DNA of 64,000 nt from the NCBI GenBank assembly GCA_032358165.1, contig JAALGY010000023.1, positions 3,286,001-3,350,000 of the forward strand, read 5' to 3'. The position numbers and the translations under genes were made by a program. Shown in pieces: positions 22,835 through 35,400 of the stretch; positions within the stretch are counted from its first letter, which is position 1; each line of letters begins with the position of its first letter. The DNA is from Diplosphaera chodatii. Taxonomy: Eukaryota > Chlorophyta > Trebouxiophyceae > Prasiolales > Stichococcaceae. A model generated the notes under the pieces. The model was not told the DNA's origin and did not search any database. It saw only the letters and a list, made by a program, of their open reading frames with translations.

Positions 22835-23946
22835 GGCAGGCCTGCACCGGATGGCAGCCGCAACTGCCTCCTGGTGGTCTTGCTGATCAACAGAAGGAGT
22901 TAGTTCAGGCAGGCAACGTAGGCGCCTGCCGACGGCACAACATACCCTGCTTGACTGCTAAGTGAGCTTGAGCAGCAGCACACCTGGCAGCGCCGGCACC
23001 AGGCACTTGCATGAAGGCGGTGTGCACGCTGCGGAGCCATGGCGCCTGTGTGTCTGATGCCACTGCTGGGCTGCAGCTCATGCCGCGGGTGTGCAGCCGC
23101 TGCGCTGCGCAGGGTGCCGGTCCACCGTGACTGTGCGACCAACCGGCGGGAGGTCTGGCGGCTGCAGCTGCAGGCAGAGCAGTTGCGAACAGGCGTTGGT
23201 GGGCGCCAGCGGAGGTCGGCAGAGCTGGCATCGGCGCCATTGCTGCTGCCAGCCCAGAGCGGAGCCACCTGCAGGGTGTGCAACGAAAAGATCTCCATGG
23301 AGATGCTGCGTATGGCATCGTCAACGCAGACTGAACGGCCACTCCTTGATGTACAGGCCCATAACGAGCATGGCGCGCACGCTGTGCACCCGGTCAGCGG
23401 GGCTGTGCTTGCGATCCCTTCGTGGTGTACAGGCCTCAGCGCCGCAGTCCAGAGCGCCCTCAGCAGGCAGCCTGTGTGCCTGTCAAGCCGCATACGGTGC
23501 AAGGACGGGCACTCTTGGGCTGCTCTCAGCACTTCGGCACTTTCCGAGACCTCATATTCGTTATCGACAGCCAAATAACGTGTTCTGTGCAAAAACGCTG
23601 ACCCCTGCTGTCTAGGAAATGCTGACAACGCGGTTCGGAACGCGAACTGGCGTGCGCAAACTGCAGAATGCCATAAGTTCGAGTGTCGCATGCTTGCTGG
23701 GCGTCAAGGACGCTAAGATGGTTAGACAAGAACCCCAAGGCGTGTCCCATCTGTGACTTACGCAACCGCGAACTTCCATCATTTCATCACATACATGCAG
23801 GAATGGGCTGCAAGCGTGTCGCGATCTGACTACTGCAATATAACAACAGGGGCTGCTCGGGCGCCACATGCTGTGAGCAAGTGCTCAACATTTCCCCAAC
23901 TCACTGCCCATCTAGCGGACTGAACTGCCCACAAGATCAGTAGAGC
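22835..23946. promoter_or_regulatory. Divergent intergenic region HIRAN / NOL12
   Basis: About 1.1 kb between two divergent starts. Long open frames on both strands (for example 22905-23342 minus) are GC-driven and I could not splice them to either gene in frame. A 5' untranslated exon or an upstream transit-peptide exon of the HIRAN gene is possible on the minus strand. Nothing else recognised. Confidence 0.4.
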
Positions 23947-25923
23947 ATGAAGCCAAAGGGCAAGCGGCCGCAGCCGACCTTCTCCGGCCGGGACGCGCTC
24001 GCATACTCGCAGCCGGCGGCAGCGGGCGAGGATGCTCCAGCCAAGAACCACGTGCAGAAGCGGCAGCGCAAGGAAAAGGGTCTGGAGGTCGTCTTCAACC
24101 CGGCCAGTCACAAGTGCGTCAGCTTACGGGTGTTGTTCGCCTCTCTATGCATGTTCAGCGCATGTGCCGGCCACTACAGGAAGTGCGTCAGGCCTCAATG
24201 CTCGGTCATGCTCCTCACGGCTTGATCGCGGCGATATGCAGGAGCTACGTGACCGGCTTCCACAAGCGCAAAGTGCAGCGGCGCAAGGATGCGCAGGCGT
24301 GAGTGCCGTCTCTGCTTCGGCTGCGGATGCACGCAGTACACCAGGATGCTTTCAGGGGTGTGGCACAGTGGGCCATACATTTTGCTTGTTAGGGTTTTGT
24401 TTGCAATATCATGTGCACGTGTGCAGGCAGCTGGAGGCGAAGGCGAAGCAGCAGCGGCTGGAGGATCGGAAGGAGGTGCGGGCAGTCAGCCGCCAGCGCT
24501 GATGCATGCCCAAACTGCACGATGTGTCTGTTGTCGCCCTCATGCTCCCCTGCATGCCCTCGAGCGACACCATACCACCACAGAGGATCGGTCCACCAGG
24601 GGAAGTCTCGTGGCCTGGTGTGTCGTGCATGGCCCCGGTGCTGAGCTGTGCTACTGGGTGGGTGCAGCGGCGGGAGGAGCTGCGGCAGCGGCTGCAGCTG
24701 GACAAGGTGCTGGCGCCCGAGCTGGAGGCGCAGGCCGCCGAGCGCGACGCCCTGGCGGCCCAGCAGCATGTGAGCAGGGATTCGGGGCCCCCACATGGCA
24801 TTGGGACACGTTTGAGGCGTCGTGCGGTGGGGAGTGCTCACTCCACGGCCTGTCCAGCACTGCAGCGTCCGAGGATCCGAAGATCGGTACATGTTCAGGA
24901 CACACAAAGTTGAGTATGCCTGCAGTCGAGTACAGTCATGAGGAGCATCTGGTCAGCATCCAACCTGCCCGTCGCCTGCAGGCGGCGCCCGCGGCAGTCG
25001 ACATGTTCGACTGCGATGGGGTGACGACCACGGTGACAACCATCGCGCTGCACCCTGACGACGAGCTGTGAGCTGCACTCCTCGCAACAGTGCACCAGAC
25101 ATGTTGGTCCTGGCAGCTCGTGCAGGCAGCCACGTCGAGCCTATGCAGAACTGGCCACGGCACAGTAGCAAGGACAAAAGAAGAAACAACTTGCTGGTGC
25201 CAGAGACTTCAACCTTGTCCAGATACCTGATGATCACCCTGCACTTTCTGCTGCAGCCCTGCAAACGGCGCAGCCGCCAGCAGCGAGGAGGCTACTAGCA
25301 GCGACGATGACGGCGACACAGCCCCAGGCGCAGCAGCCGCTACAGCAGGCTCCAGACAGCAGCATCACACAGCGCATGCAGTACAGCAGCCAGACTCCGA
25401 CAGCGGCGGCAGCGATGGCTTCCCTATGGCCGCTGCTGCTGCGCCGCCTGACGAGGATGCAGCAGCAGCAGTCGGGTTTGCTGACGGCGGCCCTGCCGAT
25501 GCAGCACAGCAACCGCGTGCAGGTGCGAGCACACCTATTCCTTCATGCTTTACTGCGCCCAGGCGTTGCTTCTGGCACGCAATTCGTGCATCATGCATCA
25601 AGCTGCTCTGATGGTGGGCACAGTGGCATGTCGTCGTGGGCGGCAGCAGGCTGATGAGACCTCGACTTGAGCGTGCAGGGGGCGCGCACATCGACCGCGG
25701 GGTTGTGCTGCGGGCCTCACGCAAGGACAAGCGCAAGCGCAAGCGGGAACGCCTCGAGAAGCGGAGACAAAAGCAAGAGGGCAGGCGGCAGGCGGTGGGC
25801 AGCGGCGGCGGCGGCAGGCCCGGCGGCGCTGGGGTGGTTAAGGGGGTCAAGGGGAAGGGGAAGGTGTCGAAGGGCAAAGCCCCTAAACTGGGCAAGGGGC
25901 GAGACAGGAAGAAGCGGCAATGA
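23947..25923 (+). CDS. NOL12: NOL12/RRP17-like nucleolar rRNA-processing protein
   Basis: Seven exons with agreeing phases: 23947-24113, 24242-24298, 24427-24475, 24668-24769, 24982-25067, 25257-25522 and 25679-25923, giving 322 residues. The family is recognised from VVFNPASHKSYVTGFHKRKV followed by a long charged coiled-coil-like stretch (QLEAKAKQQRLEDRKE, RREELRQRL). This matches the Nol12 signature of the yeast Rrp17 5'-3' exonuclease and animal NOL12, which act in 5' end formation of large-subunit rRNA in the nucleolus. A central acidic, Ala-rich low-complexity region (SSEEATSSDDDGD) and a very basic tail (RKDKRKRKRERLEKRRQK, KGKGKVSKGKAPKLGKGRD) fit a nucleolar RNA-binding protein. The start is the first ATG in frame (MKPKGKRPQ). 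Confidence 0.82.
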
Positions 25924-26462
25924 AGAACCTGAATGCAGTGCCGTGATGCCCTGCACCGTGTGTCTGATTGTCAGTCACCGTGCAGTGTGCGGCAGGTAGA
26001 AGGGTCTTTGACTGATTGGGTCTGGTGATCTGGAGTTTCAACAAGGCAACATATTCACCCTCTGTCTCAATCGATCTGCGGACATGAAGGCAGTTCAAAC
26101 AGAGGCATGATCACCGAGTCACAGGTCCGTCATCAAGTACAGAGTGGTCGGTATGAAGTATCATCAAGTGCTCTCATGGTGCTCGATTGTCCTTCTATCC
26201 ATGCTTGCTTTTGATGCGCCTTTGGCACTAGTCTGTTCGATCGTCTGGCACAACTCTTCCTAGCCCGTTGCTGTCGCATCACTTGATCTGGCAGGCATAG
26301 TCACCACCTGCATAGGACAGCACCCGCATATGAAGTTGCCACTCCCTTGCTGGCAGTATCAGTGCTGGCAAGCCCAAGCTGAAAACAATGGGTCTGCCCC
26401 TTGCAGCACATACACTTACATGTGTTCAACAGCAATGATTGCTGCCAAGCATTGTGAAACAT
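25924..26462. other. Convergent intergenic region, no gene seen
   Basis: About 540 bases between the NOL12 stop and the stop of the cysteine-rich gene on the other strand. TTACA at 26416-26420 is a possible minus-strand TGTAA signal only about 45 nt past that stop. No coding signal found. Confidence 0.45.
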
Positions 26463-27840
26463 TTACGTGTCTGCTCTGACCATATGTATCGTCACGACAT
26501 CCAGAGTCGCACCATCTTGGCCATGGGTGCGCGCAAAGTTGCCGAAGAGGGTGGAGCCGCATGCATCAGCGGAGTAGCCCTTGCCGTTGTTCTTGATGTT
26601 GTTGAAGTTGCTCTTGGACTGGCACGTGCTGCAGCCAGCGAGAGATTCAGCACGTCAGACATCTGCTCCTACATGTGCGTGTCTGATGTGGCGCACGCAG
26701 CATTTGCACACATGACTGTGACAGCATGCTTCAGGTGTCCTGGGCTTTAGATTGTGACCGCAACGCAGGGTTATAAATACGCACCAGTCGCCAGTGTTGC
26801 ACACGCAGATGTTGTTGTCAGCGCAACGGAAATCGTCGCAGTCCTGCAGCAGTACAGAGACCCGAAGTGAGTCGCAGGTGCACAGATCCCACAACCTGGA
26901 GCATGCGCTTACAAATCGCGACTGCAGTCACAACTGCCATCGACGTACAGCACAGCTTTCAAGAGGAAACCTGTTCATGCAATGCAGCTGCTGACAGGGT
27001 CATATCAACAGACAAAAGTGCACCCATGGGGTCCAGTAGTTGCCGGACTTGATGCTGCTGGTGCAGTACGCCGGCTTGTTATCGGGGTGAGGGTTCTGCG
27101 GGGCAGCAACACCCACATCAGCGGCAATCGGATACACCTACCAGGCTGCTGCCGCAGCCCGACATGTGGGCAAAATACCATACCAGAATCTGGCCACCAG
27201 ATGACAGAAGGTCTGCAACCTACAATGTAGAAGCAATGGGGCGGACCCTGCAGGAGGGGTACTGGTTCTGCACATTTCCGATGTTGGTTGCCTGGCAGCA
27301 GCCGTTGCGGTCACCTACACACCATTATGTGGAGGTGTGAACACGAGGTCATCGCGTAGTTGCGGCAGTGTGCGAGTGCGGTGCATGCAACAGTTTCATA
27401 TTTGTCACAACACACTGCCAAGGTGAGCGCACAGCTTCATGATGGCTGCAGCTGCCGGTGGTGTACAGGCAAGCGACAAGCACATGAAGCAGATAGAGCT
27501 CTCACCACCGCAGCGCTGGCCCTGCTTGATGACGACCTCGCCGGTTGCACAGCCCTGCAGATCATCAACACCATCAGCCATGTGCAAGGGTGTGCAAACG
27601 GCTGCTTGCGACCTGCTTCTCTCAACAGATGTCAGACAGAGTTTCTTGCCGTGGGATGGTTCACCATGCCACGCCAGTGCAGGAAGCACGTATGCAGCTG
27701 ACCTGGGGGCAGCCGGCCTCATCATCCGCTCCCTCGTCATCATTCAGGCATCCTATCTCGCCGCCTGCATGCGCCGGAATTGCTGCAACCAGCAGCATCG
27801 CCGCCAGCAGCGCAAACAGCATGAAAGAAACTCTCGCCAT
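26463..27840 (-). CDS. Secreted cysteine-rich protein 1
   Basis: Starts at ATG 27840 with a clear signal peptide (MARVSFMLFALLAAMLLVA, cleavage likely after IPAHA). Exons supported: 27840-27703; about 27554-27509 (GCATGEVVIKQGQRCG); one near 27415-27350 (VCCDKYETVACTALAHC); one near 27321-27251 (DRNGCCQATNIGNVQNQYPSC); 27095-27024 (NPHPDNKPAYCTSSIKS); 26843-26785 (DCDDFRCADNNICVCNTGD); and 26628-26463 ending in a TAA. The junction between the third and fourth exons is not solved. The mature part of roughly 180 residues has more than a dozen cysteines and many Asn, typical of a disulfide-rich extracellular or cell-wall protein. I do not recognise the family. The neighbour at 27996-29400 is a diverged relative. 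Confidence 0.6.
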
Positions 27841-27995
27841 TGCCCTGCATCGTACGGCACTTCAGACACCTATCGTATGTTGGCAGCTCTGGGCGCAAGC
27901 AGAATGACCAGCTGCACCTGACAACGGCGCCACTGCCAGGTCTCGATACGAAGAACAGTGCGTCGCGGCCTACACCGTGTTATTGCAACATAGAT

Positions 27996-29400
27996 TCAGG
28001 GATTGAGATGCACGCAGTCCTGGCGCAAGTTGCGGGATTGTTGTTGCCATGCGCAAATGTCCCAGACACCGCCAGCTACGTTGCAGCCGAATATGGACCG
28101 CGTCGACACGGCACCGTGCCTTGACATGAGTCTGAACGTCTAGGTCAGGGTACCTAGATACTGCCGCGGTCGCGCGCAGGCATGCGCTGTGCTGCAATAG
28201 GACGCAGGACTTTCGCCTACCGCACGTGCAGCAGGTCGGATGCATGCCGCAAGCAACAGGCTGCACATGATCACAGGTTCCCAATAATACAGACGTACAC
28301 TTTCATTTCACAGCACGCATCGGAGTTCCCGGTCAAGCCAGTCGCGTCAGCATGCTGCATCCCATCTGCACCAGAGTCGCAGACAGCGGAGAAATGCTCG
28401 CGATGTGCGCTGAGCAGGCACTGCACATAGCTGTCACAAGCGAACAGACATTTCATACGGAGGTCAACCTCGTGCTTGCACGAGGCGAGCACGACCAGTA
28501 TATGTGATGGTATAGAGGAGCATGCCCACCTTTGCACAACGGTGGACGGGATGAGGTTGTCGCGGCAGAAGCAGCAGAGGCACTGGGAGGGAGGCAGAGT
28601 GTATGCAAGGTGGAAGATGCGGCTGCACGCGCTGTGCGGCCGTTATAAGCGCTGCTGACCGGAGATCCCAATGCGGAGATCTGCGGCATTTCCGAGAAGG
28701 CGGCTGACATGGACATGGGCAACGTCGACGACTGGAAGCTACCGCAGTTCGACATGGATACCAGGCTCACGCTGTTGGCTGTTTTGTGGGCCATGGGCGC
28801 CAATCACGTCTGCTGCCACATGCGGGGACAAACTTTCTTCCCTCCCAACAACAGACATGCATGCTCCACTGGCTCCATCGAGCACGCTGCAAGTAGGGGA
28901 GATTTCACAAGCACATGATCTTGATAGTATTTTCAAACATCTGCAGTGGCAGTAGGGACTCGGGTCGAGCCCTGAGCCCATCGCAATGTGCCACTGAGTG
29001 CAGTCGGCGCTGTGTCCCGAGAAACCAGGAGCGGCGGATGCGTACTGACTGTTTGTCCCTACAGCGTGCACTTGCAGACTGAGATGCGTCATTCCAGTAA
29101 CAAACTGGGCCGGATCTGCTGTGACAGGCTGATGCTACAAAGAATGTGCCACCGTGCGTAAACCGCACGCTTCCATGTGCAGATGCAAGTGTCAACGTAA
29201 TACAGCGCGGTGCATGTGGTCTGGACCACAGAGGATGCATTCACACGTCTGGTGTTGACTCACACCCGTCTGTTGTGATTTGACACAGATGCGCGTCGTG
29301 TCGATGGGGTGCGGTGCAAGTGCCGGGCAGCGACTTCCAGCTTCGTCCCTGATTCCGTTGTCCTCGGTTCCAATGCAAAGTTCTTCAAGCAGAGGCTGAC
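27996..29400 (-). CDS. Secreted cysteine-rich protein 2 (partial model)
   Basis: A second, less complete gene upstream of protein 1 on the same strand. Exon-like pieces are about 29390-29275 (LCIGTEDNGIRDEAGSRCP, then RICVKSQQT), about 29073-28945 (YASAAPGFSGHSADCTQW, GLDPSPYCHC), 28582-28530 (CLCCFCRDNLIPSTVVQR), about 28482-28290 (HEVDLRMKCLFACDSYVQC, GLTGNSDACCEMK) and 28018-27996 (DCVHLNP, stop). The first piece resembles the start of protein 1 (CLNDDEGADDEAGCP). The HEVDLRMKC...C piece resembles GEVVIKQGQRCGVCC of protein 1. The start codon, signal peptide and several junctions were not found, and the stretch at 28660-28800 could be coding on the other strand. It may be one gene or remnants of two. 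Confidence 0.42.
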
Positions 29401-29844
29401 CTTGCAGTTGGAGAAGTGATTGAAAAGCGTTCAGACAGCCGTGTTGAGTCAAGACGGAAAGCAGCAGGTTGCTGGTCATTTGTGCAGGGATGTGTATGTT
29501 GTAGCTTTTGCCACATTCTGCCCTGTCAAGTTTGAACGCCAGTCCTGCGGTCCTTTGCTGACTGTGTCATTAGGTGCATTGGTCTTGCTTGAACCTGAAC
29601 ACATGTCCACCGTCTCCTTTGAGCAATGTGCACAGCGGTAGTGTGTGACCCTGCAAGAACAGAAAACTGCACCGCGTTGGTGGGCTTCCTATCTGAGCAG
29701 CTGCACTACTGAAGACTGCTGGCATTCAGCGCAAGGCTGCCGCCGTATCGCTCTGGCTGATGTCAGCCGAGTCCTGCGCCGCTCTGCACATGATGCGAGT
29801 GCGCCGCGAGGAAGTGCACAGCTAAGAAATTCAGGAGACGCAGC

Positions 29845-32058
29845 ATGCAGATCGACGCATGCTCCGTGCATGGAACACAGCACCGTTTGGGGCCACCGAT
29901 GCAACGGTCAGCACATCATGCAGCACGCAGCCTGCAATTGGCGATATGTCATCAGCCTTGTCACACCCAGCGCTGCCGCAGCACAGCCCAGTGCACAGCC
30001 AAGGCAGCACAGCACACGGTCGGCAACAGGCTGCACAGCGCGCAGCTGGGCAGTCACAGCAGCCGCCCATGGCGGCACGGCGCTGGGTATGCCCATGTCA
30101 TGAAGAATACCGGCTGCTTGCTGCAGCTGCAGCACAGCCGGGCAGCTCAGCGACACCGCAGCAGGCAGCGAGCTTGCCAGACGGTTGCCAAGGCCAAGCC
30201 GCCGCGCATGCGGGGACAGGCGTGCGATCTTCGTGAGAGGCCCCAGAGCACGGCGCTGCCGGCTGTGGACTGGCGGCGCTACCACCTGAATGTGCTGTTC
30301 GTCGACAGGTGAACGCTGGGCCCTGGGCCGGCATCTACCTTTGACGCTCGCATCTGGTGTTGTGGGCCAAGACCCTGTGTGGTTGACAGTGTTGTGACCA
30401 GAGGAGCGACGACGACCGCTGACATCATGTCCCCAAGAAATAAAATACTTCCAGCTGCTGCTCCGGTGGCGCCCTTATCTTGGTGTTTTCCCGACCAATG
30501 CTGCATGCACGCAGGTCGGACACCGTGCGTGCGCGGGTCGCGGCGGGGCTCTTCGAGCGGGTGTCAGAGTGGAACGGCTGGGGCCGCATCCTGCTGACCG
30601 CCACAGCTGGCGTGGATGCACAGCCAGAAGCCCCGCCAGGTGCTGTTCACGGTTGCACCAGTGATGTGCAAAGCGTCTGCAGCAGTGGTGTGCGAGCGCA
30701 GCAGTCTGTGACCATATGTCAGTCTCCAGCTACGATTTGCACAGTAGAAAGCACTGCCGTTGCTGTTCAGCGCTGCTGGGACTTGCGGTCTTCAGAACTG
30801 CTGCAATCCTCAGCCTGCCAGTCAAGTATATAAGCCTTGTCACTGAGCTGATCCTGCTGCACTGGTGGCAGACATGAGCACCAACATGGCGCTCTTCAGC
30901 CAGGCCGGCCTGCTCGGCATCCGCACCAAGCTCTTCGCGGCGGCCCCGGAGCGCTTCGAGGCCGACGACTTCTACAGGTGACACTGCCAGGAACCTGCTG
31001 CAGGCTGTGGCGATGTGCCACCGTGGCATGCCCGAACTGGGCATGCAGATGTGGCACTGGCGTCCTGCCGCCTCATTGCACGTGTCATGAACATGGCCAG
31101 CCCTCCGATCTCCAGCAGCAGTCCTGCTCAGCATCGAACATCCTTCTGGCATCTGCCTTGGCACTGCATATGCCGGTGTGGTTGTGATCTGCAATGGGTC
31201 GTCCCTGGAGGCGGACTTTGCTCAGCAGGGGTAGCCGCCGTGTACGTGCGGTGAAAAACCACTAGCTGCTGTCGTGCAGGTATGACACGATCGTGGCGCT
31301 GGATGAGGACGTGCGGCGACGGATTGTGGAGATTGGCATCGAGGACCCAAAGGACTCGCATTGGTACGTCTTACATACCCCATTTTGTCTTCCTTAGCTT
31401 CACATGTACTCGAGACTCAATGCCTTCATGCTGTCTGCGCAGCCGGCCCTGTGCCTGCTCGCATTATTCGCGCAACCCATGCTGATGTGTACACAGGTGT
31501 ACGCAAACGCCACCAGAGATCCTGTTGCCAATGCCAATCAGATGGAAATGTTGGTGCAGGTACACCAAGCGGGTGTGCAGCCTGGGCGCGTTCTCCTACT
31601 ACTGCGGCGACGAGCTGCTGGCGCACGGCGGCAGCGCGCTGCTGGAGAAGGAGCTGGTCCGCATCCTGCTGCCCGTGCTGCCCGCCGCCCGCCAGCGCAG
31701 CGAGATCCCAAGGTGCGGGCGGCTTCGTAGCTTTGAGGGTCTAGGGTTTGACGCCACAAACGCACTGCATCGGCCCTGCCGACAGGGAGGCTGTTTGTAG
31801 GCTGCCGCCAGTAAGGGCTTTGGTGGCCTGTCAGTGAGGGACTGAGCGCCGTTCTGCACAGGAGCGGGCTCAGCAACGCCGGCCCATGACTCTTGGTGCG
31901 GTCTGTCACTGCTTTGATACCGCTGCAGGCCGGACCTGGCGAAGGGCCCCGAGGAGTGGAACCCGATGGTGGCGGCGGTGCTGGTGGCTGTCGCGGGGCT
32001 GTTCAAGTACCTGGCAGACGAGTACCCGCCAGACCTGCCGGATTATGACCCAGTTTGA
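29845..32058 (+). CDS. Low-molecular-weight tyrosine phosphatase-like protein, P-loop Cys replaced
   Basis: Exons 29845-30308, 30515-30639, 30872-30977, 31280-31363, 31560-31712 and 31929-32058; all phases agree. The fold is suggested by VLFVDRSDTVRARVAAGLFE in the place of the family's VLFVCxGNxCRSPMAEA, followed by ATAGVDA, LLGIRTKLFAA, FEADDFYRYDTIVALDEDV. These match the order AG-x, GI-x-AR, DFxxYDxIxxMD of LMW-PTP enzymes. The catalytic motif C(X)5R reads D(RSDTV)R, so the nucleophilic cysteine is absent and catalysis by the usual route is not expected. The 150-residue N-terminal extension is rich in Arg, Ala, His and Gln and could be an organelle transit peptide, or the true start could be the internal MRGQACD. 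The C-terminal part (SLGAFSYYCGDELLAHGG, EEWNPMVAAVLVAVAGL) is longer than in the classic enzyme. Confidence 0.58.
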
Positions 32059-32486
32059 TAGAGGATAAACATGACAGTTGTCATCGCAGGAAGACAACGT
32101 TTGTAGTGTTAGGACATTGTATCTGGGGTCTGATGGCGTGCTTGCTGATTGATAGAACGAGTTGCTGCGCGGTATTTTATTCACAACTTGTTGAATACCA
32201 CATCATGCTGCTGTGGCACAGACGCATAGGTGGTACGGTAACTTAATGATACTATATTGTGCATTCGATGTATGGCAAGTGCATTGCAATCGCAGGTGCA
32301 TAAATGATTGCAGCCTTCAACGCCAAGCAGGTGCTAAACAGACATTGCAGCAGCATCACGACAATAATGCTTAGAGACAAATTTGGATTAGCGAGGCACG
32401 CAAGCCGTCACGTCACATCACGTCACACATCAGCGCGCCTACATCACATTTGGAGGGCGAGAGGTACGTTCAGCGCCCACATGTCA
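32059..32486. other. Convergent intergenic region, no gene seen
   Basis: About 430 bases between two stops on opposite strands, noticeably more AT-rich than the flanking genes, as expected for 3' untranslated sequence. No TGTAA found on either strand here. Confidence 0.5.
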
Positions 32487-35400
32487 TCAGCAGGTCGCCT
32501 CCCAGAAGGACACCTGCTTCATCACAGTCCGCATGACCCTCCAGTGGTGTGCCGCCGCATCCTCGTCCGCTGCCGCCACCACGCCACCGTCTATCCGCAG
32601 CGGCGTCTTGATCATGTCCTGCACATCGACTGGCAACCCCTTCACATTGCTTGACTGTGTCTGCAGCTGAGCTCCTCTTGCACCTGCTGTCGCCTGTTCA
32701 CGAGAGCTCTGCAGTTGAGGGCGGGCATCCCTGCTGCAAGCATGTCTCCGCAAGTTCGCTGCAGAGAAGGCATACCCCCGGCAGCCGAGACAGCACGCGG
32801 CTCCGACAACCTTCTGAGCATGTTCGATAAGCTGGCGCACCTGAAGCCGGGCCTTGTCTAATGACGGCGGCACACCGACGTCTGTGTGGTTCCGCAGCCA
32901 CGACAGGTCCATCTCCCGCGGGTTGAATGGCGTGCCATCATCTGCAGCACCACGGCAGGGTTCAGCAGGCGCGACCACCTCAACGACATCTACGAGCTGC
33001 TCCTTTCCTAAATGCCTACGTCGCCGTTGCCACAACATTCAAGTTCTGGACTGACGCGCCTGCTCCAATGTGTCTTGAACTCTGCACCATAGCAACCTCC
33101 TGATGAGGCGGGGCACAGCGACAATTGCACAGCTGAGGCAGCAGCAGCGGCCTGCCTTCTGGAGGGTCCTCAGCGTCCAGTGGCAGGAAATATCGCTTCA
33201 GGGCCGTGGCGCGGCCGCCGTCCCGCAGCTCGTCCTCCTTGGTCGGCGCCCGCAGCCGGATGGGCTGCTCCGAGGCGAAGAACGCCAGGTTCCGGGTGGG
33301 GCTGGGGGCGCCCTCCGCCCAGGCCCTGTAGCGGAGCCCAAAACCGCTCATGTGATGAGGCGCTGCATCTCGATTGTGTCCAAGGGTATTAGCGCAGGGA
33401 AGGCTAAAGACTACAGTTTAATGTGCAGTAGCACTTAGGGCAGTGGTGGCGCATTCTCGTCCAGGCCTGCTGCATGACACAGCAGCACACACCTGATGTT
33501 GCCGAAGACCTTGTACAGGGTGCGTGCGACCTGCTTCGCTGGCTCCGCAGCCGGGTCCCCGTAGAAGTTGACCACCACGATGCCGCCGTCCGCCGCCGTC
33601 AGGGCGCGCAGCTTGACCAGGAAGTGCGGGCTGAACAGCCGGCTGGGCACAGCGCCACCTGGAGTCAAGCATCAGCGTGTTGCTGCATGGCATAGTCCCC
33701 TGCAGGCCCAATCCTGGCAAGAGTCGTGCAGCACGATGCTACATGCAAGGCGCTAGCAATCGAAGGCACACCAGCATGCCTGACAGCATACTCCATGCTA
33801 TCGGGTCCTACCATGCACCCGACACAGCAGACTCCTGATGCCAAGCAGTATCACCTGAAAAGACATCGTGCACTATGATGTCGTACTCCGGGCGGGGGTC
33901 CAGCTTCAGGAGGTCGTCCACCACCTGGATGCGAGTGCAATTAGGGTTCAGGGTTTCAGTCAGAAGCAGTATCTATCACGCAGGACTGCAGGTGATCAGG
34001 GACACCATCAAAGCGAGGTTTTGCATGTTGGGGCGACATCGTTGGGCACATGCGTATCCACCTTGCCGGCCTCTGCAATCGCCAGGGAGCCGTTTGCCTT
34101 CCAGTCGAAAAACTCCTCGGCCAGCTGTGGCACCTGCGGGCGGGTGGCACGGCTTTCGACAGGGAGGCAGGCGATCAGAGGCGAGGGTTGTATGACCGCA
34201 TCAATACCATACTTCACGGAGAGCCAGCAGCTTCCTGGGTACACTCCGCAGACCAATACTGCTGACCAAGATGTGAATGCTGGTGTTCCCCAATCAGGGA
34301 GGTGAGGAGGCGCTCCTTCATTCAACGCACATCGGCCCTATGGGCAACCTCAGGGCGGCGATGTTCCAACTAGATGCACCTCCCTCAACACAAGCGACCC
34401 TGCTGTGCTGACCTCGGGGTGCAGCTCGATGACGTCCGTGCGCAGGCCATGCTCTGCAAACGCCTTTGCCGTCATGCCGATGCCCAGGCCGATGTGCAGC
34501 GACGCCTCAGCATCCGGCTTCATCAGGCTGCAGCAAGCAGTTCAACCTTGAGGAAACAATTGAAATACTGCAGCTCACAATGGAGCAACATACAAGGAGG
34601 TGAACATGTATGAGGGTTGAACGCATTTCCATCACCAGTGCGCATCATCGTAATGTTGCTGCGCATTTGGTGATGTGATGCTGTGCAAACACCCATACAT
34701 GAGCTGCCGGCAAGACTATTGCGGTCAGAATGCAACGCGCGTCTATCAACAAGGTTGAAGGTCTCACCGTGCCCCCTCGTGGATGTAGAATACATCGTAG
34801 ATGGACTGGTTGGCAAAGTAGCTGGGCATCGTGTAGCGGCCGCCCAGTATCGAGTGCCCCGCCTTGAGCAGCACGAATCGGGCCTTGGAGTGGTCGCCCT
34901 GCACCACCGCGAACTGCTCGCCCAGGGCGCCTTCCTGCTTCCTGAGCACCTGCCGTGGTGGATGCAGCAGTTGGGCCATGCCAAGTTGAAGCGGCATGAA
35001 GCTGTACGGACCCTTCCCCACCGTGATAACCGTGGTAGCCACCTGCTACGACCACTGCTGCTATTGCAGCGTGAACCTTCAGAGCGGCAATGCGCTCGGG
35101 CCTCACCGCGAACTCGTTGTCGGCCGTGCGGAACTTGGGCACGGCGCCGGACGCCGCCAGGTGCTGCCGCCACAGCTGGTGGCCGATGACGGCCAGCCAC
35201 GGCACCAGGACCAGGCGCAGCAGGCCCCACAGCCCCTTGCGCAGCAGCTGCCTGCATGTTGGGAGCGGTGCGAGCAAATCAGGACGCAGAGCACAGCTCG
35301 AAACCGTCATTGAGCGGCCACATGTCAGGCACGCCTCTGCGAGGACCATGGGTTCAGCGTGTCGTTGTGCGGCTACGCGGATGTAACGAGAATGCTGAGG

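Noticed and set aside
22900..23691. A 263-residue open frame on the minus strand
   Set aside because: No start in good context, no family, and it cannot be spliced in frame to the HIRAN gene. GC-rich DNA gives long chance frames.
28660..28803. A plus-strand stretch reading GDPNAEICGISEKAADMDM
   Set aside because: Its codon use looks real, but no flanking plus-strand exon could be joined and the neighbouring pieces favour a minus-strand gene. Left unassigned.
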